Source of the DNA: Alistipes sp.
Lineage (GTDB): Bacteria; Bacteroidota; Bacteroidia; Bacteroidales; Rikenellaceae
Direction of reading: 5' to 3'
Assembly (NCBI GenBank): GCA_020026435.1
Contig: JAHHQK010000039.1
Location: 1 to 20,636 of the forward strand
Length of the DNA stretch: 20,636 bases
The translations under genes were made by a program, and so were the position numbers. Below the pieces are notes generated by a model that ran no database searches, had not been told where the DNA came from, and saw only the letters and a list, made by a program, of their open reading frames with translations. Of the stretch, positions 8,629 through 15,968 are shown one piece after another (the first letter of the stretch is position 1; each line of letters opens with the position of its first letter).

Positions 8629-9809
8629 TGCGAACTATGAAATTCAATAAAAAATATCTTGCTGCCTTCCTTCTTGCTGGCGTGGCTCTCACGGGATGCG
8701 AGAATGAGGATCTTTCGAAGCAGCATTATGATAACAAGCTCTTCATCTCGACAAAGAATGTCTCCGAGGAGCTGTTGATCAAGTCCGGCGTCAGCTACGA
8801 GCGTGAGATTGTGGCCGGTGTGGCGCAGCCTGTCGGACAGACCGTTGAGGTGGAGTTTGCCGCTGCCCCCGATCTGTATGAGCACTATCGCGAGGCTTTC
8901 TACGATGAGAGTGCCATCGTCCTGCCCGAGGAGAACTATGAGTTCAGCGAGCCTCTGACCAAAATTCAGCCCGGGAGTGTATTGAGCAAGCCGGTGAAGA
9001 TTAAGTTCGTCCATGTAGACCGGCTGGACAAGAACCAGCGCTATGTGCTGCCCGTGACCATTCGTTCGGTGAAGGGTATCACGGTGTTGAACAGTGCACG
9101 CACGGTATACTACATCTTCAAGGGTGCAGCCCTTATCAATGTGGTGGCCGATATCGCAGAGAACCGTGCATGGCCCGAGTGGAAGGATGCCGAAGCATTG
9201 CGTAATGCAACCAACTTCACGTTAGAGGCATTGATTTGCGGTAATGCATTCAAGAATCAGATTTCCACCATCATGGGTATCGAGGGCAAGTTCCTCGTGC
9301 GTATCGGCGATGCGGGCGTTGAACCTAACCAGATTCAGATCGCTTCGAGCAGCAACCTTACCAATGCCGATTTGAGACTCGATCCCGGTGTATGGTACCA
9401 TGTGGCCGTCACCTTTGATAAGGGTGATGTGAAGGTCTACATCAACGGTGTTGAGAAGTGTAGCGGAAATGTCGGCCGCTCCAGCGTCAATTTGGGTGTT
9501 CCCCACTCCGATGAATCGAATGGGCAAGAGCGTTGCTTCTGGGTAGGCTACTCCTACAACTCGGATCGTTACTTCGATGGTACCATTTCGGAGGTGCGTA
9601 TCTGGACCAAGACGCTGACAGCTGAGGATATTACTTCTCCCGACCATTTCTATCAGGTCGATCCCGAGTCGGAGGGGCTGTTCTCCTATTGGAAATTCGA
9701 TGACGGAGCCGGAAAGACCATCAAGGATCACACCGCTCACGGCAACGATTTGACCGTGGAGCGCGAGTTGAAGTGGGTTGATGTTTCGCTTCCCGACATG
9801 GGCAAATAA
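8628..9809 (+). CDS. DUF1735 - LamG-like surface glycan-binding lipoprotein
   Basis: This is a probable surface protein that captures glycans for the neighbouring SusCD system. The 393-residue product has a lipoprotein signal ending ALTGC (Cys24, followed by the acidic ENED). A DUF1735 (BT_3987-like N-terminal) domain spans about residues 33-160. A concanavalin/LamG-type jelly roll spans about 185-375, with WYHVAVTFDKGDVKVYING, then ISEVRIWTKTLTAEDI and YWKFDDGAGKTIKDHT. I see no catalytic signature, and the LamG half is a carbohydrate-binding fold. The ATG at 8628 overlaps the previous stop codon; the in-frame ATG at 8637 gives a more typical lysine-rich signal peptide and may be the real start. 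Translational coupling to the upstream gene is likely. Confidence 0.85.
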   Translation: MRTMKFNKKYLAAFLLAGVALTGCENEDLSKQHYDNKLFISTKNVSEELLIKSGVSYEREIVAGVAQPVGQTVEVEFAAAPDLYEHYREAFYDESAIVLPEENYEFSEPLTKIQPGSVLSKPVKIKFVHVDRLDKNQRYVLPVTIRSVKGITVLNSARTVYYIFKGAALINVVADIAENRAWPEWKDAEALRNATNFTLEALICGNAFKNQISTIMGIEGKFLVRIGDAGVEPNQIQIASSSNLTNADLRLDPGVWYHVAVTFDKGDVKVYINGVEKCSGNVGRSSVNLGVPHSDESNGQERCFWVGYSYNSDRYFDGTISEVRIWTKTLTAEDITSPDHFYQVDPESEGLFSYWKFDDGAGKTIKDHTAHGNDLTVERELKWVDVSLPDMGK

Positions 9810-9836
9810 CTGCTAACCTTAAACCTTTAATTAACT

Positions 9837-11294
9837 ATGAATACTGAAAGATATATGAAAAAGGGCTTTCTCGCACTCGGCTTGTTGTTGGGCGGTATGA
9901 CATTCTCGTCGTGCACCGATGACATCATGGGTAGTAAACCCGTCGACGAGGGGGCTTACGATACGGTTACTCGTATCGAGGGTATGTTGCTCGATGCTAA
10001 ATCGAACAAGAACGAATCGGTCGTGGAGTTGCGTGGCAAGACGGTGGAGACCGAAGTGTTCTTCAAGCTCACCAAGGTGCCCAATATGGGGGTGGATGTG
10101 CAGGTCGAGGTCGATCCCTCGTATCTGGAGACCTTCAACAAGGAACACGACACCGATTTTGAGATGTATCCCGTCGAGAATGTGAAGATTGCCAATGAGG
10201 GAAAACTGCTGTTGGCTCCCGATGAGATCCGTTCGGCGAATATCGGTGTAACACTGACTGCCAACGACAAGATGCAGGCCGACAAGACCTATTTGTTGCC
10301 GCTGACCGTGACTACTTCCACCCAGGGTGTGACCCTCTCGGAAAAGGCGCAGCGCGCTGTGTATATGGTCAAGGATTTGCGTTCGCAGAGCGATACCTAC
10401 AAAGGACCCGATGCCGTGAAGACGGTGCTCTATTTCGAGGTGAACGATACCAACCCGCTCAACGCCTTGGAGTTTGTATTGAAGGATAGCGGCAAGCTCT
10501 TCTTCGATGAGGTCGTCCTCTTCTCGGCCAACATCAACTACAACCCGGAAACGGGGCGTGTGTACGTCTTCAACAACCCCAACGTGCAGTTTCTGCTCGA
10601 TAACAACGAGAAATTCCTCCAGCCCCTCCGCAAACGCGGTATCAAGGTGATTTTGGGTATTTTGGGAAATCACGATGCCGCCGGCGTTGCCCAGCTCTCC
10701 GATATGGGCGCACGTGAGTTCGCCAAGGAACTGGCCGCCTACTGCAAGGCTTACAACCTCGATGGTGTGGGCTTCGATGACGAGTATTCGGATTTCCCCG
10801 ATTTGACTAACCCCTGGTTCGCAAGACGTTCGGGTGAGGCTGCATCGCGTCTGCTCTATGAGACCAAGCGCGCCATGCCCGACAAGACCGTGATGGTTTA
10901 TTATTTGGGTAGAATCTACGAAGATACGATTGTCTCCGTTGACGGTGTCCTTCCAGGTGAATTCGTTGATTATGCCGTTGCCGACTATGGCGGTACGGCC
11001 CGGCCGATGAATGGCATGACCCGAAAGCAGTGCAGCGGTATGTCGATCGAGTTGAACCGTGGTACTGGTAACACGAGTGAGGATTTTGCCCGCAGCAAAC
11101 GTAAGGAGGGTTATGGCTACTATATGTTTTTCGCTCTGGGACATACCAATTCGCTGGTCAACAACTTCGGTTCCTACCGTTCGCAGGTGCTCCGTTGTCA
11201 GATGGTTTGCCGCGGTCTTTATGAGGACGAACTGCTCATGCCGGAGTATTATTACAAAAAGAATGACGCAACTCGTTATAAACTGCCTAATTAA
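9837..11294 (+). CDS. GH18 endo-beta-N-acetylglucosaminidase (EndoF/EndoH/BT3987-like) lipoprotein
   Basis: This enzyme would cleave between the two core GlcNAc residues of N-glycans on glycoproteins at the cell surface, releasing oligosaccharide for SusCD import. The 485-residue product has a lipoprotein signal (Cys26 in SSC, followed by TDD), a DUF1735 domain at about 45-165 and a GH18 barrel at about 175-480. Family motifs are FEVNDTNPLNALEFVLKD, IKVILGILGNHDAAGVAQLS, and the active site DGVGFDDEY at 309-317. Glu316 is the proton donor and the upstream aspartates are kept for substrate-assisted catalysis. Start: the ATG at 9837 has AT-rich sequence upstream, but ATG 9855 (MKKGF) gives a more standard lipoprotein signal. 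Specificity for high-mannose glycans is inferred from similarity to EndoF1/H and BT3987 sequences as I remember them. Confidence 0.93.
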   Translation: MNTERYMKKGFLALGLLLGGMTFSSCTDDIMGSKPVDEGAYDTVTRIEGMLLDAKSNKNESVVELRGKTVETEVFFKLTKVPNMGVDVQVEVDPSYLETFNKEHDTDFEMYPVENVKIANEGKLLLAPDEIRSANIGVTLTANDKMQADKTYLLPLTVTTSTQGVTLSEKAQRAVYMVKDLRSQSDTYKGPDAVKTVLYFEVNDTNPLNALEFVLKDSGKLFFDEVVLFSANINYNPETGRVYVFNNPNVQFLLDNNEKFLQPLRKRGIKVILGILGNHDAAGVAQLSDMGAREFAKELAAYCKAYNLDGVGFDDEYSDFPDLTNPWFARRSGEAASRLLYETKRAMPDKTVMVYYLGRIYEDTIVSVDGVLPGEFVDYAVADYGGTARPMNGMTRKQCSGMSIELNRGTGNTSEDFARSKRKEGYGYYMFFALGHTNSLVNNFGSYRSQVLRCQMVCRGLYEDELLMPEYYYKKNDATRYKLPN

Positions 11295-11300
11295 ATGAAA

Positions 11301-11352
11301 AAGAGCCTCCATCCCGCTTCATGCAGGAGCGGGATGAGAGGCTCTTTTTTTT
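11301..11352 (+). terminator. intrinsic terminator after the GH18 gene
   Basis: AAGAGCCT (11301-11308) pairs with AGGCTCTT (11339-11346). Above a small internal loop, ATCCCGCT (11311-11318) pairs with AGCGGGAT (11328-11335) around a 9-base loop. A run of eight T ends the structure at 11345-11352. It begins 6 bases after the GH18 stop and should end or reduce transcription before the BACON gene. Confidence 0.88.
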
Positions 11353-11380
11353 CGACAACCTGAAAATGAAAAAATGATCC

Positions 11381-12853
11381 ATGAAAAAATATTTGATAGC
11401 ATTTTTGGCCGTAGCTTGCGGGTGTGCATCCTGCTCCGATGATGATAATGCAGGCAATGAAGGAGCTTCGGCGACAATTTCAATCTCGACCGAAGAGATT
11501 TCGGCCGGTATCGAAGGTGAAACTGTCGAAGTGACAGTGACCAGTTCGGGCGACTGGCGTTTGGCCGGTATGTGCGATTGGGTACACCCGTCGGCAGAGT
11601 CGGGAAAGAGTGGTGATGTGGTGGCCTTCAAGATCGACCCCAACACCGAGGAGGAGATGCGTGAGACGGTCTATAAGTTTTTCACGGGTTCGGCTGTCGT
11701 TCCTTTGAAGATCTCGGCGCAGCCGGGCTATGTGTTGGAAGCGGTCGGAGACAAGAAGTTCTCGGTGGATGCGATAAAAGTCGATTTGCATGTCAAGGTA
11801 CATACCAATATACCCGATTTTGAGGTCTCTTTCTCGGACGAGGGCGAAAAATGGGTGACCTTCGAGGGGATAACCAGTGCATTTGGAAAGAAGATGTTTA
11901 ATTTCATCGTGTCCCAAAATGAAGGTTACGATGACCGAAAGACGGTTATAACGATTGCCGGTATGGGTAAAACCTTGGAGATTCCGTTGACTCAGCAGCG
12001 GATCCTGGCAATCAACCTCCCGAAGGATTATTTCGAGATCGACTTGAGTGCACAGACTCTGTCGGTCGATGTCGAGGCCAACCTGGAATATAAGATTCAC
12101 ACCCCCGCTTGGATTAAGCAGCAACCTGCGACCCGCGGTTTGGAAACCAAGACGTTGACTTTTGCCATTGAGGCCGCCAAAGCCAGCCGAAGCGGACAGA
12201 TCGAGTTCGAGGGATTGGGTTTATCCAAAATGGTTACTGTTTTCCAAAAGGATCCCAATGCGAAAATCTTGACAATTCCCGATAAGGACTTCAAGCAATG
12301 GCTGACGACCGAAGGTTGGATCAGTTCTTTGAGCGAAACGACGGGCATCATCACCGAAGAGGGAGTTGCAGCCACCAGATTGGACTGTCCGGGTTTCAGA
12401 AGTTATTACGGAAGCCGGCAGCTGACATCCTTGGAAGGTATCGAGGCGTTCCTCAATTTGGAGTACATAAAAATCGATAAGAACAACCTGACGGTTATCG
12501 ACCTCTCCGCACTTAAAAAGGTCAAAGAATTGATCTGCGATAGAAACTATTTTGTGGAGTCCATTATTTTGGGTGACAATCCCATTACGGAGTTTGTTCC
12601 CCTCGGTGGACAATACATATCTTCGAAAAAACTGGTAATTTCCGGGTCGAAGTTAACCTCGCTCGATTTGAGTGTTGAGGGATGGGGTGCGGATTATGAT
12701 GAGGTGACGGAACTCGATCTTACGGGCTGTCCCGCCCTTCAGACCTTGAATTGCGTACGTTCCGAAAAACTCAAGACCTTGCGTTTGAAGAAGGGACAGA
12801 CGATTCCCAATCTGGTCAAGGCCGAGTTTACGAACATCGTCTATGTAGACTGA
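11381..12853 (+). CDS. BACON-domain and leucine-rich-repeat lipoprotein
   Basis: This is a predicted surface lipoprotein of 490 residues, probably a binding or adhesion protein of the glycan locus. The signal peptide ends in a Cys-rich stretch (ACGCASC, then SDDDN). Cys18, followed by three Asp, is the best lipidation site and resembles Bacteroidetes surface-export signals; Cys13 and Cys15 are alternatives. Three BACON-like beta-sandwich domains follow at about 34-115, 117-212 and 213-297, each ending in a strand like VPLKISAQPG, LEIPLTQQR or KMVTVFQKD. Residues 298-490 look like irregular leucine-rich repeats (LTSLEGIEAFLNLEYI, then LTVIDLSALKKVKEL and VTELDLTGCPALQTL). No enzymatic motif is visible. 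It lies 29 bases beyond the terminator of the preceding gene, so its expression may be lower or separately controlled. Role inferred. Confidence 0.8.
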   Translation: MKKYLIAFLAVACGCASCSDDDNAGNEGASATISISTEEISAGIEGETVEVTVTSSGDWRLAGMCDWVHPSAESGKSGDVVAFKIDPNTEEEMRETVYKFFTGSAVVPLKISAQPGYVLEAVGDKKFSVDAIKVDLHVKVHTNIPDFEVSFSDEGEKWVTFEGITSAFGKKMFNFIVSQNEGYDDRKTVITIAGMGKTLEIPLTQQRILAINLPKDYFEIDLSAQTLSVDVEANLEYKIHTPAWIKQQPATRGLETKTLTFAIEAAKASRSGQIEFEGLGLSKMVTVFQKDPNAKILTIPDKDFKQWLTTEGWISSLSETTGIITEEGVAATRLDCPGFRSYYGSRQLTSLEGIEAFLNLEYIKIDKNNLTVIDLSALKKVKELICDRNYFVESIILGDNPITEFVPLGGQYISSKKLVISGSKLTSLDLSVEGWGADYDEVTELDLTGCPALQTLNCVRSEKLKTLRLKKGQTIPNLVKAEFTNIVYVD

Positions 12854-12859
12854 TTCGAT

Positions 12860-12933
12860 GAGTTGGAACCCCAACTCGATTGTAGTAGCCGTGCAGTCAT
12901 TGAGTCTTGGACTCATGACTGCACGTTTTTTTT
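12860..12933 (+). terminator. terminator of the glycan locus (double hairpin)
   Basis: A small hairpin, GAGTTGG (12860-12866) with CCAACTC (12871-12877), begins 6 bases after the BACON stop codon. A strong one follows: the arm at 12890-12906 pairs with 12910-12925 with a single bulged T and a 3-base loop, and is followed by eight T at 12926-12933. The second hairpin is a classical intrinsic terminator. Confidence 0.9.
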
Positions 12934-13003
12934 AAAGGAGCCTGTAAAGGAGGTGATTTTTACCTGGCTCACTTAGTGCTGCACCCTTTTGGGGGTTCAA
13001 TAC
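12934..13003. other. short spacer entering an AT-rich island
   Basis: The spacer contains an SD-like run (AAAGGAGGTGA, 12947-12957) with no open frame behind it, and CACCCTTTTGGGGGTTC (12981-12997). It has no supported gene. From here to about 13700 the base composition is clearly richer in A and T than in the flanking genes, which suggests imported or decayed DNA. Confidence 0.4.
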
Positions 13004-13315
13004 CTACGCATCCTTTTTTATGGTAGTATTTTCTGCCGGTATTTTGTTGATTCTTGCTTCTTGCATCTTAAGGTATTTCATGGATGCACGGCGCATCTCT
13101 TCAAATATAGATTCAGAATTGGATGCTCTTCAAATGGCAATACATGCTAAATGCGCCTTGACGTCATTAATATGATGTGTAACTATCTCATCAGTAATTA
13201 TTTGTTTTGTGTTGGAAGAAAGCGGAAATGTCGGATTTTCGAGCATCGATTGAATTGTTGGGTACTCGTTGTTAATAAAATTCGCTAATGTTTGGATCTC
13301 TTCAACCATACACAT
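13004..13315 (-). pseudogene. small hypothetical reading frame broken by an in-frame TGA
   Basis: On the minus strand a frame starts at ATG 13315 (MCMVEEIQTLANFINNEYP) and runs 61 codons to a TGA at 13132-13130. The same frame then continues for another 41 codons to a TAG at 13006-13004. The second part reads RASNSESIFEEMRRASMKY and ends TTIKKDA, also charged, helical and protein-like. Upstream of the ATG the frame stays open about 27 more codons (…EFNDNKAKIYKRY) without another start. This fits an eroded gene with a nonsense mutation, for instance TGG to TGA. I do not recognise the family. A chance open frame in AT-rich DNA, or a short intact 61-residue gene, remains possible. Confidence 0.35.
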
Positions 13316-13367
13316 ATATCTCTTGTATATTTTCGCTTTGTTATCATTGAACTCCGAGGAATAAGTG

Positions 13368-13455
13368 TCGACATTTGTCGAGGATGTAAATTAAACTGTG
13401 TCAGCCAAGAATAAAACATTAACTTTGCTAACACAGTTTAATTTATAGCCTCGTC
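13368..13455. repeat. dense near-palindrome (33-bp arms plus a nested 14-bp dyad)
   Basis: Arms 13377-13409 and 13423-13455 are complementary at 28 of 33 positions around a 13-base AT-only-plus-one-C loop. Within them TAAATTAAACTGTGT (13387-13401) is matched perfectly by ACACAGTTTAATTTA (13431-13445). Next to and overlapping the left arm is TCGACA-TT-TGTCGA (13368-13381). The right side holds TAACTTTG (13420-13427), which fits the TAnnTTTG box. There is no T-tract, so it is not a standard terminator. It could be an operator, a recombination site, or joined ends of a lost mobile element. Confidence 0.75.
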
Positions 13456-13524
13456 TTGTTGTGGTAGTTCGACGACGATTAGTCTATATGTCCGAAATGA
13501 GCGCAAGCACTCATACTTTCAATG

Positions 13525-13557
13525 CAAAGATATTTATTTTTAATGAGATAACTACAA
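13525..13557 (-). promoter_or_regulatory. possible minus-strand promoter
   Basis: Read on the minus strand, TATCTTTG (plus coordinates 13525-13532) matches TAnnTTTG, and a TTG (13555-13557) lies 22 bases upstream. Transcripts would run through the near-palindrome into the broken reading frame at 13315-13004. The -33 match is partial and the spacing slightly long. Confidence 0.35.
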
Positions 13558-13964
13558 TGTTGATTTGGAAAGTTCAAATGAAAATTTTATTTTTGGTGCC
13601 ATTAGTATATAATTACGAAATAAAAAATACGAGACGCAAACTTGAATCCCCTATTTCCATTCACACAAAATATTTTATAGTGCCCGATAATTATATATAC
13701 AAAAAAATAATAGTTTCTTGCGAACGTTTTTCGGGGTGTTTCGGCTTTTTGCTTCCTGCCGTTCTTCCGGACTTTCGCCCTTGGGTTCCGACTTTCCGAT
13801 GCTTTTTGTAGGCTTTTGTCGCCGAGGCCCGAAGTTCCGCAGACGCGGTTGCGGCTGTTTCGCCGATACCTCCAGATGATTCCCGTTCGGAGGTGTTTTT
13901 TGCTAATATACCTTTTTTATTCGCCCGTTTCCGCGGGGAGCCCTTTCGGAACCGCACCGCGCAC
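13558..13964. other. gene-free stretch downstream of meaB
   Basis: The AT-rich sequence continues to about 13715 and then returns to GC-rich composition. A minus-strand frame through 13691-13964 is a lysine/serine-rich continuation of a shadow frame of meaB. A plus-strand frame at 13461-13811 has no recognisable content. One weak dyad, ACCTCC (13868-13873) with GGAGGT (13889-13894) followed by GTTTTTT, would only terminate plus-strand transcription. I see no supported gene. Confidence 0.45.
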
Positions 13965-15089
13965 CTATTCCAGTGTCCGGGTATCCTTGAAATAGATTTC
14001 CAACAGCTCCTTGGCGGCGATGAACGACGAAATTTTGTCCTCCAGCACCCGTTTCTCATACTCCCCGATGCGCGCCTCCACGGCCGGATCGCGGTAGAAA
14101 CTCCCGCGCAACGCCTCGTTGATCGACTCGTACATCCAGTATTTGTTCTGCCGGTTACGGTTGTACTGGAAATAGCCGTTTTTCTGAATGTGCTCGAGGT
14201 ACTCCTCCACACCTTTCCAAACCTCCTCCAGTCCCGTCCGGGCTACCGCCGACGAGGTGTAGACCTTGGGCCGCCATTCCGATTCGGGCAGGGGGAAAAG
14301 TCGTAATGCACTCTGGAACTGGGTCTGTGCCAATTCGGCCTTGTGTATGTTCTCTCCGTCGGCCTTGGTGATGACCATCAGGTCGGCCATTTCCATGATG
14401 CCGCGCTTGATGCCTTGCAGTTCGTCCCCGGCGCCGGAAATCTGCAGCAGCATGAAGAGGTCGACCATCGAGTGCACGGCGGTTTCCGACTGTCCGACAC
14501 CCACCGTTTCGATGAAGACGACGTCGAAGCCCGCGGCCTCGCACAGCACGATCGTCTCGCGCGTCTTCCGGGCCACTCCGCCGAGCGATCCGGCCGAGGG
14601 TGAGGGTCGCACGAAGACCGACGGGTTGTTGCAGATGCTCTCCATGCGGGTTTTGTCGCCGAGAATCGAGCCGCCGCTGCGCTCCGACGACGGATCTATG
14701 GCCAGCACCGCCAGTTTGTGGCGCAGCCCCGCGACCATGTTGCCGATGGCCTCGATGAAAGTCGATTTGCCGGCTCCCGGAACGCCCGTGATGCCGATGC
14801 GGACCGATTTTCCGGCGTGCGGGAGGCACGCTTCGATGATCTCCTGCGCCTGCGCATAGTGCTCGGGGTTCGACGACTCGACGAGCGTGATGGCCTGCGA
14901 GAGGGTGGTGATGTTGCCGGCGAGAATGCCCTCGACATACTCGTCGGTAGAGAGTACCCGCTTCTTGCGCCGCTTGAAGTAGGGGCTTATTATGGGTTGT
15001 GCTTCAACTCCTTGCGTTACGTTTAGCGCGGTGTCGTGATGCGTGTCGGCATACTCTTTTTCGTAATGGTCTATCCTGGTGAATGACAT
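13965..15089 (-). CDS. meaB: methylmalonyl-CoA mutase-associated GTPase MeaB
   Basis: MeaB (old name ArgK) is a G3E-family GTPase that loads and protects the adenosylcobalamin cofactor of methylmalonyl-CoA mutase. The 374-residue product carries a Walker A motif GVPGAGKST at 102-110, the conserved block around IDPSSERSGGSILGDKTRM at 131-149, ETVGVGQSE at 194-202, and TKAD at 241-244 for guanine recognition. A helical dimerisation segment follows to the C-terminus. Length and motif spacing fit the family well. The gene follows the small thioredoxin-like gene by only 6 bases, so the two probably share a transcript. The epimerase/decarboxylase operon lies divergently on the other side of the repeat-rich spacer and uses the mutase product. 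The mutase genes are not in the window. Confidence 0.96.
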   Translation of the reverse strand: MSFTRIDHYEKEYADTHHDTALNVTQGVEAQPIISPYFKRRKKRVLSTDEYVEGILAGNITTLSQAITLVESSNPEHYAQAQEIIEACLPHAGKSVRIGITGVPGAGKSTFIEAIGNMVAGLRHKLAVLAIDPSSERSGGSILGDKTRMESICNNPSVFVRPSPSAGSLGGVARKTRETIVLCEAAGFDVVFIETVGVGQSETAVHSMVDLFMLLQISGAGDELQGIKRGIMEMADLMVITKADGENIHKAELAQTQFQSALRLFPLPESEWRPKVYTSSAVARTGLEEVWKGVEEYLEHIQKNGYFQYNRNRQNKYWMYESINEALRGSFYRDPAVEARIGEYEKRVLEDKISSFIAAKELLEIYFKDTRTLE

Positions 15090-15095
15090 GGTGCG

Positions 15096-15560
15096 TCAGT
15101 GTGTTGGTTGTTCGATTATTTTTTCATTGACTTGCAGTGAGTTGCCCATCCACAGGGCGCGATACCTGGCGTCGGTCAGCACTCCGAACGGCAGGTAGTT
15201 GACGCCGAATGCCGTGAAGCTCTTTTCGGCATTGAGACCCACGGAGATACGCTCCGAGAGATAGGGGCGCAGCAGCGGGGCAATTTTCTCGGGGCTCTCC
15301 TTCGTCAGGATGATCACGCGCAGTTTGGTTCCCGGTTTGGATGTGATCTCCTTCAGGCGTTCGAGCGAGGTTTTGCATGCGGGATTCGCCGAATGGAAAA
15401 ACTCGATGTAGGTCGTCTGGGCCGGGCCGGGCTGGCGGTTGTCGAGCCATGTCTGGATTTTGAGGTCGGGAACGCGTTCGTCGAGGGCGATGTTCTGGGC
15501 CGTGGCCTGCGCGGATGCGATTCCCGTGGCCAAAAGCCATATAAGCAGCACTTTCTTCAT
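15096..15560 (-). CDS. exported thioredoxin-fold protein with a single cysteine
   Basis: This small exported protein of 154 residues has a signal peptide (about 1-21, MKKVLLIWLLATGIASAQA). The rest looks like a TlpA/AhpC-type thioredoxin fold: LDERVPDLKIQTW, then a strand YIEFFHS leading to NPAC at 59-62, and later YLPFGVLTDARYRALWMG, which resembles the cis-proline region. The usual CxxC is reduced to NxxC, with Cys62 the only cysteine in the protein. A dithiol redox cycle is therefore impossible. It may act as a one-Cys thiol protein, a chaperone or a binding protein. It lies 6 bases upstream of meaB on the same strand; a functional link is not evident. The fold assignment comes from motif reading and is moderately sure. 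Confidence 0.7.
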   Translation of the reverse strand: MKKVLLIWLLATGIASAQATAQNIALDERVPDLKIQTWLDNRQPGPAQTTYIEFFHSANPACKTSLERLKEITSKPGTKLRVIILTKESPEKIAPLLRPYLSERISVGLNAEKSFTAFGVNYLPFGVLTDARYRALWMGNSLQVNEKIIEQPTH

Positions 15561-15580
15561 AGGAGGCCTTGTTTTATTCG

Positions 15581-15612
15581 TAAAGATAACAATTTTTTGG
15601 CATATGAGCCAA
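15581..15612 (-). promoter_or_regulatory. promoter of the thioredoxin-like gene and meaB
   Basis: On the minus strand TTGG (plus coordinates 15609-15612) is followed after 20 bases by TATCTTTA (15581-15588), one base off the TAnnTTTG consensus. Transcription would begin roughly 15 bases before the start codon at 15560. The sequence CAATTTTTTGG occurs twice here, at 15590-15600 and 15610-15620. Confidence 0.5.
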
Positions 15613-15650
15613 TTTTTTGGGGGTCAACTTATGAAAATCGGGTTCGGTGC

Positions 15651-15945
15651 GGGTTCGGAAGCACCTTGCGAAGTCTGCTTGCGAAGCCCTTCGGATATCT
15701 TGTGTTTCGGTATTTTGTAACGAAATAAAACTGTTTTTAAACAGATAAATAAATCAATTTATCTACACCGAAGCTTTAAGTTGTCGGGAGGTTGCTATGC
15801 GCGGCTTCTGAGGCATCTTGCAAAGTCTGCTTCCGGAGCTCTTTAGATGTGTCATGATACAATTTTTTGACGAGAATAAATTGCTTATAAACAGGAAAGT
15901 AAATTTATTTATCTCTACTGTAACTTCAAGTTATGGGAGGGGCCT
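15651..15945. repeat. imperfect tandem duplication, unit about 150 bp
   Basis: Two diverged copies lie head to tail, about 15651-15800 and 15803-15945. Anchors shared at an offset of 150-152 bases are CTTGC(G/A)AAGTCTGCTT (15665 and 15817), the AAACAG(G)A(T/A)A region followed by AAAT and TTTATCT, and TTCAAGTTATGGGAGG against TTTAAGTTGTCGGGAGG. The first copy has small dyads: CTGTTT-TT-AAACAG at 15731-15744 and GATAAAT with ATTTATC at 15744-15763. No reading frame is conserved between the copies, so I take it as a non-coding intergenic element. Confidence 0.65.
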
Positions 15946-15968
15946 TTTCGGATTGATGGAGGTATTTC

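Noticed and set aside
13868..13901. Possible plus-strand terminator hairpin with GTTTTTT
   Set aside because: Only a 6-bp stem with a 15-base loop, and there is no plus-strand gene upstream for it to terminate.
13691..14212. Minus-strand frame overlapping the 3' end of meaB
   Set aside because: Its first half is an alternative-frame shadow of meaB and its tail is a lysine/serine/arginine-rich chance translation.
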